NCBI GenBank assembly: GCA_963758365.1 | Contig: CAVWVB010000001.1 | Coordinates: 1,364,001 to 1,428,000, forward strand | Direction of reading: 5' to 3' | From: Dokdonella_A sp963758365 | GTDB lineage: Bacteria; Pseudomonadota; Gammaproteobacteria; Xanthomonadales; Rhodanobacteraceae | Length of the DNA stretch: 64,000 nt | In this document: piece after piece, positions 16,164 through 24,518 of the stretch | How positions within the stretch are numbered: the stretch's first letter is position 1 | Layout: every line of letters begins with the position of its first letter | Made by a program: the position numbers and the translations under genes | Notes under the pieces: generated by a model | Seen by the model: the letters and a program-made list of their open reading frames with translations, nothing else | Database searches by the model: none | What the model was told of the DNA's origin: nothing

Positions 16164-18968
16164 ATGCGCGATCCGTCAACGCCCGCCGTTGTCATTTGGT
16201 CCGTGCTTGCCGCGTTTGCGCTGGCGGTGCTGCCACTGCAGGCGCGCACGCTGAATGTCGCAGCGGCGCACCTGCATCACCCGCTCGTGCAGGCGGACGC
16301 GATACGCCTGAGTGTCGTCGAGCGTGGCGCATCCGCGGTCCTGCACCTGTCTGCCGGGCATCTCGCGATTCCGCGGCTTGCGCTCGCAGGAAAAATCGAG
16401 TGGCGCTGCGACCTCGCGGCAGGGGCCGCCGGCACGCGTTCCTGCTCGGGACCGATCGGCATCGTCACCGACGACGGTTCGATCCGCAGTGCAGGCCTGG
16501 TCGCGCGGATTGGCTCCGGCCAGGCGGAATTCACGTTCACGCATGCCGGCAGTCGCGCGATGCTCGCGATACCGCTCGGGAGCGCTGCGATGCGTGTCTC
16601 ACTGCAGCGGATTCCGGCTGAATGGATCGGGACACCGCTGATCGAGCTCTGGCCGGGCGGCGAAGTGCGCGGGGGCCTCTTCGACATCGAGGCGAGCTTG
16701 CAGGTCGACGGATCGACCGATGCAACCATCGACGTCGCCGGGCTCGCCTTCAATACGCGCGACGGCTCGGCCGCTGGCGACGGCGTTGACGCGTCGGCAA
16801 CGCTGCGCGTGTCACCGCAGCCACAGGCCCATGACATTCTCGTGGATGCGCGCCTTCATGGAGGCACATTGCGCGCGGGCGTCGCACGGATCGTGTTGCC
16901 GGACAGCCCGGTTCATGCGCAACTCGATGCACACGCCGCAGACTCTGGATACTGGGAAATCCGTCGGTTCGCATGGCGCGATCCGCAGGTTCTCGAACTG
17001 GAGGCGACTGCCGCACTGGACACGGCTGCGCTGGCTCCGTTGCGCAGCCTGCGCATGCATATCGGCACCATGCAGTTTCCGCAGGCGGGCGAGCACTACC
17101 TCGCGAACGTCCTTGCTGCACAGGGCCTCGCCGGTCTTTCCATCGACGGCATGCTGACCGGCGAGCTCGACGTCGATGCGCGGGGGCTGCGCCGGATCGA
17201 CCTTGCAAGCAACGCACTGGACGTAGGCGAGCGCGGCAGCGGGATCGCGGTCAGGGGACTGCGCGGACGGCTTGCCTGGTCCGCCGAGGGCACGCCGCCG
17301 GCAACACGGTTGGCCTGGAAGGCTGCCACGATTACGGGCGTCCATTTGCCTGCGGCGGCGACCCGTTGGCAGTGCCTTGACGCTGCGATGCACCTGCGCG
17401 GCACGCTGCGGACAAGCGTTTCCGGTGCGACCGTCGAACTGTCGGATACCGTCGTCGCCCCCTTCGCGGCAACCGGCGAGCGATTCGCGAGCGCGTTCTC
17501 GATCGAGCATCTCGGGCACGACAGTGCGGATCGTGCATTCGCAGTGGCCGACCTCGGCGCCGCTGGAGAGATCCATCTGTCCGGAAGCGTGGCGCAGCCA
17601 CACGTGCGCTCGCATGTCCTCTTCCACGGAGGCGAACTGCTCGCAGGTCCGGTCTACGTCAAGCTGCCGAAATCCCGCGTGAAAGCTTCGCTCGATGCGC
17701 GGCTCGAGGGCGCTCGCTGGATCATCGATGCGTTCGAATGGAACGATCCCGGAACGGTCGTACTGATTGCCAGCGGCGAACTGGCTACGCAGGATGCGAA
17801 TCCGGTGCGTCACCTGCGCATCGACCTGCAAGAGGCGCGACTCGAGCACGCGATCGACCGCTACGCGCGCAGCTGGCTGGCCGCAAAAGGGTATGCAGGC
17901 CTTTCCGGATCCGGAGTGATTTCCGGTCATCTCGGTATCGACGGCTCCGGCCTGCGCGGGTTCACGCTGGACGCAGGAAGCGTGCGCGTCGACGATGGCG
18001 CCGACCGCTTTGCGGTTTCCGGACTCGACGGCCGCGTCGACTGGGATGCGGATGCGGATCGCCCGCAGACTACGCTGGCCTGGCAGTCCGCCGCGTTGTT
18101 CGGTATTCCGCTCGGGCCGGCCCGAGCTTCGCTTGTGGGTGCCGGCGGTGCGCTGACCCTTGCGCGGCCGCTTGCGGTGGATGTGCTGGGCGGACGATTG
18201 CAGCTCGAGAAGCTGCGTCTGCAGCCGCGATCGGCGCGCGGCGAACGCTATGCAGGTTCGTTTGCGATCGTCGGAATCGACATGACGAAGTTGTCGGAAG
18301 TGTTGGGCTGGCCACGCTTCGCTGGCAACCTTTCCGGCGGCATTCCCGAGATCGAATTCGCGGGAGATCGCATCGAACTCCATGGCGGACTCGATCTCTA
18401 CGTATTCGATGGTCACCTCGGTGTCAGCGGCCTGGTGCTCGAACGGCCATTCGGCGTCGCACCTTCGCTGCAGGCCGATATCCACTTCGAGAATTTCGAT
18501 CTGGATCAGCTGACCAGCGCGTTCGCGTTCGGCAGCATGAGCGGGCGCCTCAACGGCACGATCGGACAGTTGCGGCTCGTCGATTGGCGTCCGGTTGCAA
18601 TGGACGCCAGGCTGCGCACCGCTGGCGGCGGGCGCATGAGCTACAACGCGGTCAACGACCTCACCGCGATCGGCGGCGGCGGCCTATCCGCGAATCTGCA
18701 GACCATGGCGCTCAAGATGTTCGACTCGTTTGGCTATAGCGAGCTTGGAATCCGTTGCCGACTGCGCGACGACGTATGTTCGATGGGCGGTATCGATCCG
18801 CTTCCTGCCGGCGCCGTCCGGGGTTCAGCGGACAGCGGCTACACTATAGTCAAGGGGTCGGGATTGCCGCGCATTACCATCGTCGGTCACCGCCGTCTCG
18901 TCGATTGGCCGACACTGGTTCGCAGGCTGCGCGAAGCCACCCAGGGACAAGGGCCGGTCGTCAAATGA
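16164..18968 (+). CDS. YdbH-like intermembrane phospholipid-transport bridge protein
   Basis: A 934-residue AsmA/TamB-like protein. An N-terminal hydrophobic segment (about 9-26) anchors it in the inner membrane, followed by a very long beta-rich periplasmic region with repeated blocks such as 'GLSIDGMLTGELDVDARGLR' and 'GLSGSGVISGHLGIDGSGLR'. The end matches the YdbH domain ('ALKMFDSFGYSELGIRCRLR', then DDVCSMGG). In E. coli YdbH, with the lipoprotein YnbE and the chaperone YdbL, forms a bridge moving phospholipids to the outer membrane. The next gene supplies the YnbE/YdbL functions. The paired internal blocks suggest an ancient duplication. Confidence 0.8.
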   Translation: MRDPSTPAVVIWSVLAAFALAVLPLQARTLNVAAAHLHHPLVQADAIRLSVVERGASAVLHLSAGHLAIPRLALAGKIEWRCDLAAGAAGTRSCSGPIGIVTDDGSIRSAGLVARIGSGQAEFTFTHAGSRAMLAIPLGSAAMRVSLQRIPAEWIGTPLIELWPGGEVRGGLFDIEASLQVDGSTDATIDVAGLAFNTRDGSAAGDGVDASATLRVSPQPQAHDILVDARLHGGTLRAGVARIVLPDSPVHAQLDAHAADSGYWEIRRFAWRDPQVLELEATAALDTAALAPLRSLRMHIGTMQFPQAGEHYLANVLAAQGLAGLSIDGMLTGELDVDARGLRRIDLASNALDVGERGSGIAVRGLRGRLAWSAEGTPPATRLAWKAATITGVHLPAAATRWQCLDAAMHLRGTLRTSVSGATVELSDTVVAPFAATGERFASAFSIEHLGHDSADRAFAVADLGAAGEIHLSGSVAQPHVRSHVLFHGGELLAGPVYVKLPKSRVKASLDARLEGARWIIDAFEWNDPGTVVLIASGELATQDANPVRHLRIDLQEARLEHAIDRYARSWLAAKGYAGLSGSGVISGHLGIDGSGLRGFTLDAGSVRVDDGADRFAVSGLDGRVDWDADADRPQTTLAWQSAALFGIPLGPARASLVGAGGALTLARPLAVDVLGGRLQLEKLRLQPRSARGERYAGSFAIVGIDMTKLSEVLGWPRFAGNLSGGIPEIEFAGDRIELHGGLDLYVFDGHLGVSGLVLERPFGVAPSLQADIHFENFDLDQLTSAFAFGSMSGRLNGTIGQLRLVDWRPVAMDARLRTAGGGRMSYNAVNDLTAIGGGGLSANLQTMALKMFDSFGYSELGIRCRLRDDVCSMGGIDPLPAGAVRGSADSGYTIVKGSGLPRITIVGHRRLVDWPTLVRRLREATQGQGPVVK

Positions 18969-19031
18969 CGCGGGCGCTGCCGGCGCGCCACCGAAGTGAA
19001 TGGCATGGCCATACTCGAAGAGGAGATCCAA

Positions 19032-19631
19032 ATGCGCCCATTTCTTGTCTGCGCCGCACTCGCCGCATCACTCGCGTTGCTCGCCGCGTGCGTGACCATC
19101 AACGTGTACTTTCCGGAGGCGGAGGCGCAAAAGGCGGCGTCGCAGTTTGTCGACAAGGTGATCGGGGCGATTCCGTCGCAGCCTGCGCCCCCTGTGCAGG
19201 AGCAACCACCGGCACCTGACGGTTCGCCGGGCGCAATGTTGCTTGATCTGCTCGTGCCCAGCGCGTACGCACAGAGCGCGAACCTGCGCATCCAGACTCC
19301 GCAGATCGAGGCGATCCAATCGCGGATGAAACAGCGATTCGAATCGATTCTCGCCGGATACTGCGCGAGCGGAGTGGTTGGATTCACGCGCGACGGTCTG
19401 GTCGCAGTGCGCGACTCCGCAGGTGTCGCGCTGGGCGCGCGTGCTGCACTGAATACCGCGGTCGCCGACGAGAATCGGGATCGCAATGCGGTTTACCGTG
19501 AGATCGCGCTGGCCAACGGCCATGCCGAATGGGAAGGACAGATCCGCGATGCGTTCGCGAAACAGTGGATCGAGCATGCGCGCACCGGCTGGTACTATCA
19601 GGATGCCGGCGGCGCCTGGCGCAAGAAATGA
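19032..19631 (+). CDS. Lipoprotein with DUF1318 domain, apparent YnbE-YdbL fusion
   Basis: A 199-residue lipoprotein. The signal peptide ends in a lipobox (LLAAC, Cys20) followed by VTINVYFPEAEAQKAA, recalling the short beta-strand of YnbE. A Pro-rich linker (about 50-66) leads to a second signal-peptide-like stretch (MLLDLLVPSAYAQ) and a DUF1318/YdbL domain (about 85-199, ending TGWYYQDAGGAWRKK). ATG 19032 has GAGGAGATCC upstream. It lies 63 bases after the YdbH-like gene, matching the ydbH-ynbE-ydbL operon with the last two genes apparently merged. The YdbL part is sure; the YnbE part is inference. Confidence 0.75.
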   Translation: MRPFLVCAALAASLALLAACVTINVYFPEAEAQKAASQFVDKVIGAIPSQPAPPVQEQPPAPDGSPGAMLLDLLVPSAYAQSANLRIQTPQIEAIQSRMKQRFESILAGYCASGVVGFTRDGLVAVRDSAGVALGARAALNTAVADENRDRNAVYREIALANGHAEWEGQIRDAFAKQWIEHARTGWYYQDAGGAWRKK

Positions 19632-19661
19632 TCCCCGGGCGGCCGGCTCGCGTGATTATCC

Positions 19662-21059
19662 ATGACGGAGACTGACCGGTCGCGTCGATCGTCTTTCGGT
19701 TCCGCGGCCGTGAGCCTCCATTCGCAACCCGATCGGGACGCGCTCCGTGTCGACGCCATGCAGACACCCGATGTCGAGATCACCGATCTTTCCCACGACG
19801 GACGCGGCGTCGCCCGCGTCGACGGCAAGACCGTATTCGTTGCCGGTGCGCTGCCCGAAGAACGCGTACGCATCCGCTATACGCGCCGCAGCCGCAATTT
19901 CGACGAGGCCAGGGTCGAGGAACTGCTGACACGTTCGCCGCAGCGTGTCGAGCCGCGCTGCATCCATTTCGGAAACTGCAGCGGCTGCAGCCTTCAGCAC
20001 CTGCCCCCCGCAGCGCAGATTGCGGCCAAGCAGCGCGTACTTGCAGAGAACCTCGAACGCATCGGCAAGGTCACGCCGCAACGCTGGCTCGCGGCATTGT
20101 CCGACGAGCCCTGGGGCTATCGGCGCAAGGGGCGCCTTTCGGTGAAGTGGGTAGCCGCGAAAAACAAGGTTCTGGTCGGCTTTCGCGAGATCAATCCCCG
20201 CTTTGTGGCCGACTTGTCGATCTGTCACACCCTGCATCCCGAGATCGGCGGGCGGATCGAGGCGCTCAGCGCGCTGATTGGCGGACTCGAAGCCAGGGCG
20301 TCGATCGCGCAGATCGAGATCGCCGCCGGCGACGACTGCGTTGCACTGACTTTCCGCAATCTGCTGCCGCTGGCGGAAGCCGACCGCTTGGCGCTGGCTG
20401 CGTTCGGCATGCGCCACGGACTCGCGATCCTGCTGCAGCCGGGCGGCCCGGACAGCGTGACGCCGCTTTGGCCGAGCGAACTTTCCCTCGCATTCCGGAT
20501 CCCCGAGTTCGACATCGACTTGGCATTCCGGCCGCTCGATTTCATTCAGGTGAATGCCGGGATGAACCGGCGCATGATCAGCCGTGCGATCGATCTGCTC
20601 GATCTGCGGCCAGAGGATTGCGTGCTCGACCTGTATTGCGGACTTGGTAATTTCACGCTGCCGATCGCGCGCCGCGCAGGGCATGTCGTCGGAGTAGAAG
20701 GCGAGGGGGCTCTGGTCGCTCGTTCGCGCGAGAACGCACTTCGCAACCGGATCGGGAATGCGGAGTTTCTTGCGGCGGACCTCTCTGTGGACCAGCGCGA
20801 TGCGCCCTGGGCGCAGCGGCACTACGACAAGATGGTGCTCGATCCGCCGCGCTCGGGTGCCGCCGCGGCGCTCGAGTACCTGCCGCGCCCGGGTATCGAC
20901 CGGATTGTCTACGTATCGTGTCACCCTGGTTCGCTCGCGCGCGATGCAGGTACCCTGGTGCGTACGCATGGCTTCCGGCTCGCCGCGGCTGGCGTGATGG
21001 ACATGTTTCCGCACACGGCGCACGTCGAGTCGATCGCGCTGTTCGAGCGCTCCGGCTGA
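19662..21059 (+). CDS. rlmD: 23S rRNA (uracil-1939-C5)-methyltransferase RlmD
   Basis: A 465-residue RumA-type SAM methyltransferase. A TRAM domain (about 36-92, DVEITDLSHDGRGVARVDGK) precedes the 4Fe-4S ligands Cys100, Cys106, Cys109 (CIHFGNCSGC) and a later Cys (SICHTL). The SAM-binding motif is VLDLYCGLGNFTLPIA, and the catalytic region is KMVLDPPRSG then YVSCHPGSLARD with the nucleophilic Cys. It makes m5U1939 in 23S rRNA. An in-frame ATG at 19758 (MQTPDVEI) would give the more usual N-terminus; 19662 adds 32 polar residues. Confidence 0.92.
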   Translation: MTETDRSRRSSFGSAAVSLHSQPDRDALRVDAMQTPDVEITDLSHDGRGVARVDGKTVFVAGALPEERVRIRYTRRSRNFDEARVEELLTRSPQRVEPRCIHFGNCSGCSLQHLPPAAQIAAKQRVLAENLERIGKVTPQRWLAALSDEPWGYRRKGRLSVKWVAAKNKVLVGFREINPRFVADLSICHTLHPEIGGRIEALSALIGGLEARASIAQIEIAAGDDCVALTFRNLLPLAEADRLALAAFGMRHGLAILLQPGGPDSVTPLWPSELSLAFRIPEFDIDLAFRPLDFIQVNAGMNRRMISRAIDLLDLRPEDCVLDLYCGLGNFTLPIARRAGHVVGVEGEGALVARSRENALRNRIGNAEFLAADLSVDQRDAPWAQRHYDKMVLDPPRSGAAAALEYLPRPGIDRIVYVSCHPGSLARDAGTLVRTHGFRLAAAGVMDMFPHTAHVESIALFERSG

Positions 21060-21099
21060 ATCGCTGGCCACCTGCGGCTGCGCGAGCAATCCGACCATC

Positions 21100-21603
21100 A
21101 TGGGCGTCGAAATCGAACGCAAGTTTCTGGTTACGGGCAACGCATGGCGAGAGCAGGTGTCGCGCAGCGAGTCGATGACGCAAGCCTACCTGGCCGGTCC
21201 GCCGGCGGCGCGCTGCTCGCTACGCGTGCGTATCATCGGCACTCAGGCCTGGTTGAATCTCAAATCGGCGGTCCGCGGAGTCGTCCGCGAAGAATACGAG
21301 TATCCGATTCCGATTGAGGACGCCGACGCGATGCTGGACTCATTTGCGGGCGCTGTCGTCGTCAAACGCCGCCACTATGTAAGAGTGGAGAACCGGGTGT
21401 TCGAGATCGACGAATTCGAAGGCGACAACAGCGGGCTGATTGTCGCGGAGATCGAACTCGAGGCTGTCGATGCACCGTTCCCGCGGCCGGACTGGCTGGG
21501 CGCCGAGGTAAGTCATCTCGCCCGCTATTACAATCTCCATCTGGCGTCGCATCCGTACACGCGTTGGAGCGCGAGCGAGCGCTGTGCCGACGTCCCTGAA
21601 TGA
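21100..21603 (+). CDS. CYTH-domain protein (triphosphate tunnel metalloenzyme)
   Basis: A 167-residue single-domain CYTH protein with the defining EIERKF motif at residues 4-9, the charged tunnel strands 'CSLRVRIIG', 'WLNLKSAV' and 'EEYEYPIP', and the later 'FEIDEFEGDNSGLIVAEIEL'. Members hydrolyse inorganic triphosphate or related substrates with a divalent metal; which substrate applies here cannot be told. No CHAD domain is attached. It lies 40 bases after rlmD and 15 before nagZ. Confidence 0.88.
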   Translation: MGVEIERKFLVTGNAWREQVSRSESMTQAYLAGPPAARCSLRVRIIGTQAWLNLKSAVRGVVREEYEYPIPIEDADAMLDSFAGAVVVKRRHYVRVENRVFEIDEFEGDNSGLIVAEIELEAVDAPFPRPDWLGAEVSHLARYYNLHLASHPYTRWSASERCADVPE

Positions 21604-21618
21604 AGGAATGAAGGAACG

Positions 21619-22644
21619 ATGTTGATTATCGGACTGCCGGGAAACACGCTCGATGACGCGCAGCGCAGGCAACTGGCCGTTGCCCAGGTCAGCGGCGTGA
21701 TTCTGTTCACGCGCAATTTCGAGGATCGCGACCAGATCACCGCCTTGATCGACGACATCCGCGCTGCTCGCCCGGAACCGTTCCTGGTCTGCGTGGACCA
21801 GGAGGGCGGGTCCGTGCAGCGATTTCGCGAGGGATTCGCGTCACTGCCCGCGCTGGCGCGGATCGGTGCGCTGCACGCGCGTGACGCGAACGCGTCGATC
21901 ATGGCCGCGGAGGAACACGCGTGGCTCATGGCGAGCGAGATGCGTGCAATCGGGGTGGATCTGAGCTTCGCGCCGGTGATCGACCTGGCGCGAGGCAATC
22001 TCGCGATAGGCGAACGCGCCTTCGATCCCGATCCGCAGGTCGTCTCCGAACTGGCCCAGGCCTACATACGCGGCATGCATCTGGCAGGCATGGCCGCGAC
22101 GGCAAAACACTTTCCGGGGCACGGATCGGTCGCCGAGGACACACATTTCGACAGCGCGGTCGATACGCGGTTGCTTGACGAACTGCGCGCGGCGGATCTC
22201 GTTCCGTTTGCCGACGCGATTGCGGTCGGGGCCGAGGCAGTGATGATGGCGCACGTGACGTATCCGGCCGTCGACGCACACGCAGCGGGGTATTCGCGCA
22301 TATGGATCGAAGACATCCTGCGCGGCGAGCTGGGTTTTCGCGGCACGGTGTTCGGTGACGACATCAGCATGGCCGCCGCGCAGCATATCGGTGGAATCGG
22401 CGCGCGCATCGAGGGACACCTGCTCGCCGGTTGTGACCTTGTGCTTGCCTGCGACCCGGCGATCGTGGACGAAGCCATTGCGGCCAGCGCGCACGCAATT
22501 CCGTGCGATCCCGATCGGCTCGCCGGGTTGCAGGGAGCGGTGGCGCCGACCTGGGACGCGCTGGTACGAAATCCCCAACGCGAGGAGTTCATCGCGCGAC
22601 TTGCGCGGCTCGACGTCGCACCGACCGGAACGGCCGGAACATGA
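21619..22644 (+). CDS. nagZ: Beta-N-acetylhexosaminidase NagZ
   Basis: A 341-residue cytoplasmic GH3 glycosidase for peptidoglycan recycling. It shows the NagZ signature AKHFPGHGSVAEDTHFDSAV and the catalytic Asp region FRGTVFGDDISMAA. It removes N-acetylglucosamine from 1,6-anhydro-muropeptides, a step tied to AmpC induction in many gammaproteobacteria. The start has GAAGGAACG just upstream. Its stop overlaps the next start by four bases (ATGA), coupling it to the purine-salvage genes. Confidence 0.94.
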   Translation: MLIIGLPGNTLDDAQRRQLAVAQVSGVILFTRNFEDRDQITALIDDIRAARPEPFLVCVDQEGGSVQRFREGFASLPALARIGALHARDANASIMAAEEHAWLMASEMRAIGVDLSFAPVIDLARGNLAIGERAFDPDPQVVSELAQAYIRGMHLAGMAATAKHFPGHGSVAEDTHFDSAVDTRLLDELRAADLVPFADAIAVGAEAVMMAHVTYPAVDAHAAGYSRIWIEDILRGELGFRGTVFGDDISMAAAQHIGGIGARIEGHLLAGCDLVLACDPAIVDEAIAASAHAIPCDPDRLAGLQGAVAPTWDALVRNPQREEFIARLARLDVAPTGTAGT

Positions 22645-23186
22645 CTGCGCCCAGACTCTGCGACGCGCTGGCACGCGCCGAACTCGTTCACGACCATGCG
22701 GTACTTGCCGCCACGATCGAACGCATGGGTGCGCAGATCGACCACGTATTGGGCGCAGAAGCCGCGGTCTTCATCACCGTCATGCAAGGCGCGCTGGTCT
22801 TCGCAGGGCAGCTCGCGACCACGATACGAGCGCCTCTGGCATTCGACTATCTGCACGCAACGCGGTATCGCGGCACGACAAGCGGCGGCGAACTGCACTG
22901 GTTGAAGCGTCCATCGACTGACCTGTCGGCAGCCACGGTATTGCTGGTCGATGACATCCTCGACGAGGGCCATACCCTGGCCGCGATTCGCGACTACTGT
23001 GTCGAGCAAGGCGCCGCGCGCGTTCTGATAGCCGTGCTCTGTGAGAAGCATCATGGGCGGCGCGTGCCCGGAATCGAAGCGGATTTCGTCGGCGTCGGCG
23101 TTCCGGATCGATACGTGTTCGGCTACGGCATGGACTATCACGAACAAGGTCGCAATCTCGCGGCCATCTACGCGGTGGACGCATGA
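22641..23186 (+). CDS. Hypoxanthine-guanine phosphoribosyltransferase family protein
   Basis: A 181-residue type I phosphoribosyltransferase. The PRPP-binding signature VLLVDDILDEGHTLAAIRDY is intact, and the N-terminal strand AVFITVMQGALVFAGQL and C-terminal FVGVGVPDRYVFGYGMDY fit the hypoxanthine/guanine group. It would convert hypoxanthine or guanine plus PRPP to IMP or GMP. It overlaps nagZ and the following phosphorylase by four bases each. The phosphorylase downstream releases hypoxanthine from methylthioinosine, so this enzyme can re-use that base. Confidence 0.88.
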   Translation: MTAPRLCDALARAELVHDHAVLAATIERMGAQIDHVLGAEAAVFITVMQGALVFAGQLATTIRAPLAFDYLHATRYRGTTSGGELHWLKRPSTDLSAATVLLVDDILDEGHTLAAIRDYCVEQGAARVLIAVLCEKHHGRRVPGIEADFVGVGVPDRYVFGYGMDYHEQGRNLAAIYAVDA

Positions 23187-23926
23187 GCATTGACCTCGCA
23201 CTGATCGGTGGCACCGGTCTGTACCGGTTTCCGGGTCTGAAAGGCGCCGAGCGCTACGCGGTGGACACGCCGTACGGGCATCCGTCCGACAGCGTCGTGG
23301 TCGGCATGGTCGGCAGGCGCCGGCTTGCATTCCTCGCGCGTCACGGCGAGTCGCATACGATTCCCCCGCACCAGGTGAACTATCGGGCCAACGTCTGGGC
23401 GCTTCACCATCTCGGCGTGCGTCGGGTGATCGGGGTCAATGCGGTCGGCGGCATTCGCGACGACATGAAGCCGCGCGCAATCGCCGTCCCCGAGCAGATC
23501 ATCGACTACACGCATGGTCGTCTTACCAGCTTCTGTGACGTGGCCGGCGCCGACGTTCGCCACATCGACTTCAGCGAACCCTATTCGCCGAAGCTGCGCC
23601 GTGGCCTGCTCGATGCGGCCGCTTCTGCCGGCATCGCGGTGATCGACGGCGGCTGTTATGGAGCGACCCAGGGCCCGCGCCTCGAGACGCGTGCCGAGAT
23701 CGCGCGCATGCGACGCGACGGTTGCGATCTCGTCGGCATGACCGGGATGCCCGAGGCTGCGCTCGCGCGGGAACTGGCCATCGGGTACGCCAGTCTTGCG
23801 CTGGTCGCCAACTGGGCGGCCGGATGCGGCAACGAGACCGAAATCAGCCTCGCCGAGATTCACGCGAACCTCGATGTCGCGACCGCCCAGGTGCCCCGGC
23901 TCGTCGTCGCGCTGCTCGAGGGCTAA
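23183..23926 (+). CDS. S-methyl-5'-thioinosine phosphorylase (MTAP-like)
   Basis: A 247-residue trimeric-type purine nucleoside phosphorylase. The phosphate-binding motif is IGGTGLYRF, the ribose/phosphate site RHGESHTIPPHQVNYRAN, and NAVGGI and CYGATQGPRLET follow. The base-specificity loop reads VANWAAG, with Asn where 6-aminopurine-specific MTAPs carry Asp, which points to 6-oxopurines (methylthioinosine) as in Pseudomonas PA3004. An adjacent phosphoribosyltransferase and nagZ match the neighbourhood known from Pseudomonas. Methylthioadenosine would first have to be deaminated elsewhere. Confidence 0.85.
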   Translation: MSIDLALIGGTGLYRFPGLKGAERYAVDTPYGHPSDSVVVGMVGRRRLAFLARHGESHTIPPHQVNYRANVWALHHLGVRRVIGVNAVGGIRDDMKPRAIAVPEQIIDYTHGRLTSFCDVAGADVRHIDFSEPYSPKLRRGLLDAAASAGIAVIDGGCYGATQGPRLETRAEIARMRRDGCDLVGMTGMPEAALARELAIGYASLALVANWAAGCGNETEISLAEIHANLDVATAQVPRLVVALLEG

Positions 23927-24039
23927 GCGCACTGCCGCGAGGGCATGTTCGGCGTCCGACGGCGGTCGGCAGGAGCGCGCGTGCCTGGAATCGGCGCGGC
24001 GCACGCGGCCCCGGCACGCAACGGCTGGTGCGGCGTGAC

Positions 24040-24070
24040 TTGATTCGTCCCGTTAAACGATTGTTATACT
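24040..24070 (+). promoter_or_regulatory. Promoter of the cold-shock gene
   Basis: An extended -10 (TGTTATACT, ending at 24070) lies 19 bases after a TTGATT -35. It gives a transcript start near 24077 and an 87-base untranslated leader, consistent with the long leaders of cold-shock mRNAs that are controlled by RNA folding. The 237-base gap after the phosphorylase gene holds nothing else that I recognise. Confidence 0.6.
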
Positions 24071-24163
24071 CGCTGCGTGCGGCGTTCGGGGCGTCGGTTT
24101 GGGGGTTTGGATCCGGACGCGAGCCGTGCCGCGCGCTGGTCCAATCAGTGAGGGGCTTCGTCA

Positions 24164-24370
24164 ATGCTTACCGGTACCGTGAAGTGGTTCAACGATGCCA
24201 AGGGATTCGGCTTCATCGCGCCCGAGGAGGGTGGGGAGGACGTGTTCGTTCACTACTCGGCGATCAACTCGCAGGGATTTCGCACGCTGCAACAGGGGCA
24301 GCGCGTGAATTTCGAGATCGTCCAGGGTCCGAAGGGATCGCAGGCGTCTGGCGTCCAACCGGTCAAGTAA
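24164..24370 (+). CDS. Cold-shock domain protein (Csp family)
   Basis: A 68-residue single cold-shock domain (OB-fold). It starts MLTGTVKWFNDAKGFGFIAP with RNP1 (KGFGFIAP) and continues with RNP2 (DVFVHYSAI). It binds single-stranded RNA/DNA and melts mRNA structure. It stands alone, with its own promoter and a terminator directly after it. Whether it is cold-induced or constitutive cannot be read from sequence. Confidence 0.95.
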   Translation: MLTGTVKWFNDAKGFGFIAPEEGGEDVFVHYSAINSQGFRTLQQGQRVNFEIVQGPKGSQASGVQPVK

Positions 24371-24377
24371 AAGTGAA

Positions 24378-24421
24378 CCGCCTGCAGGCCTCGGTGAATC
24401 CAGCGCGGGCGGGGCTTTTTT
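24378..24421 (+). terminator. Rho-independent terminator after the csp gene
   Basis: An 8-bp stem, CCGCCTGC at 24378-24385 and GCGGGCGG at 24405-24412 (one T-G pair), is followed by GGCTTTTTT. It lies eight bases after the stop codon. Confidence 0.75.
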
Positions 24422-24518
24422 CCGGCTGAGTGTGCGTGCCGACCGCGCTGCAGGCGATCGACGGATTTGCCGGTGTCAGGCCCCCGCCTGTCCCCCCGCG
24501 TCGCAATAGATACGCGGT

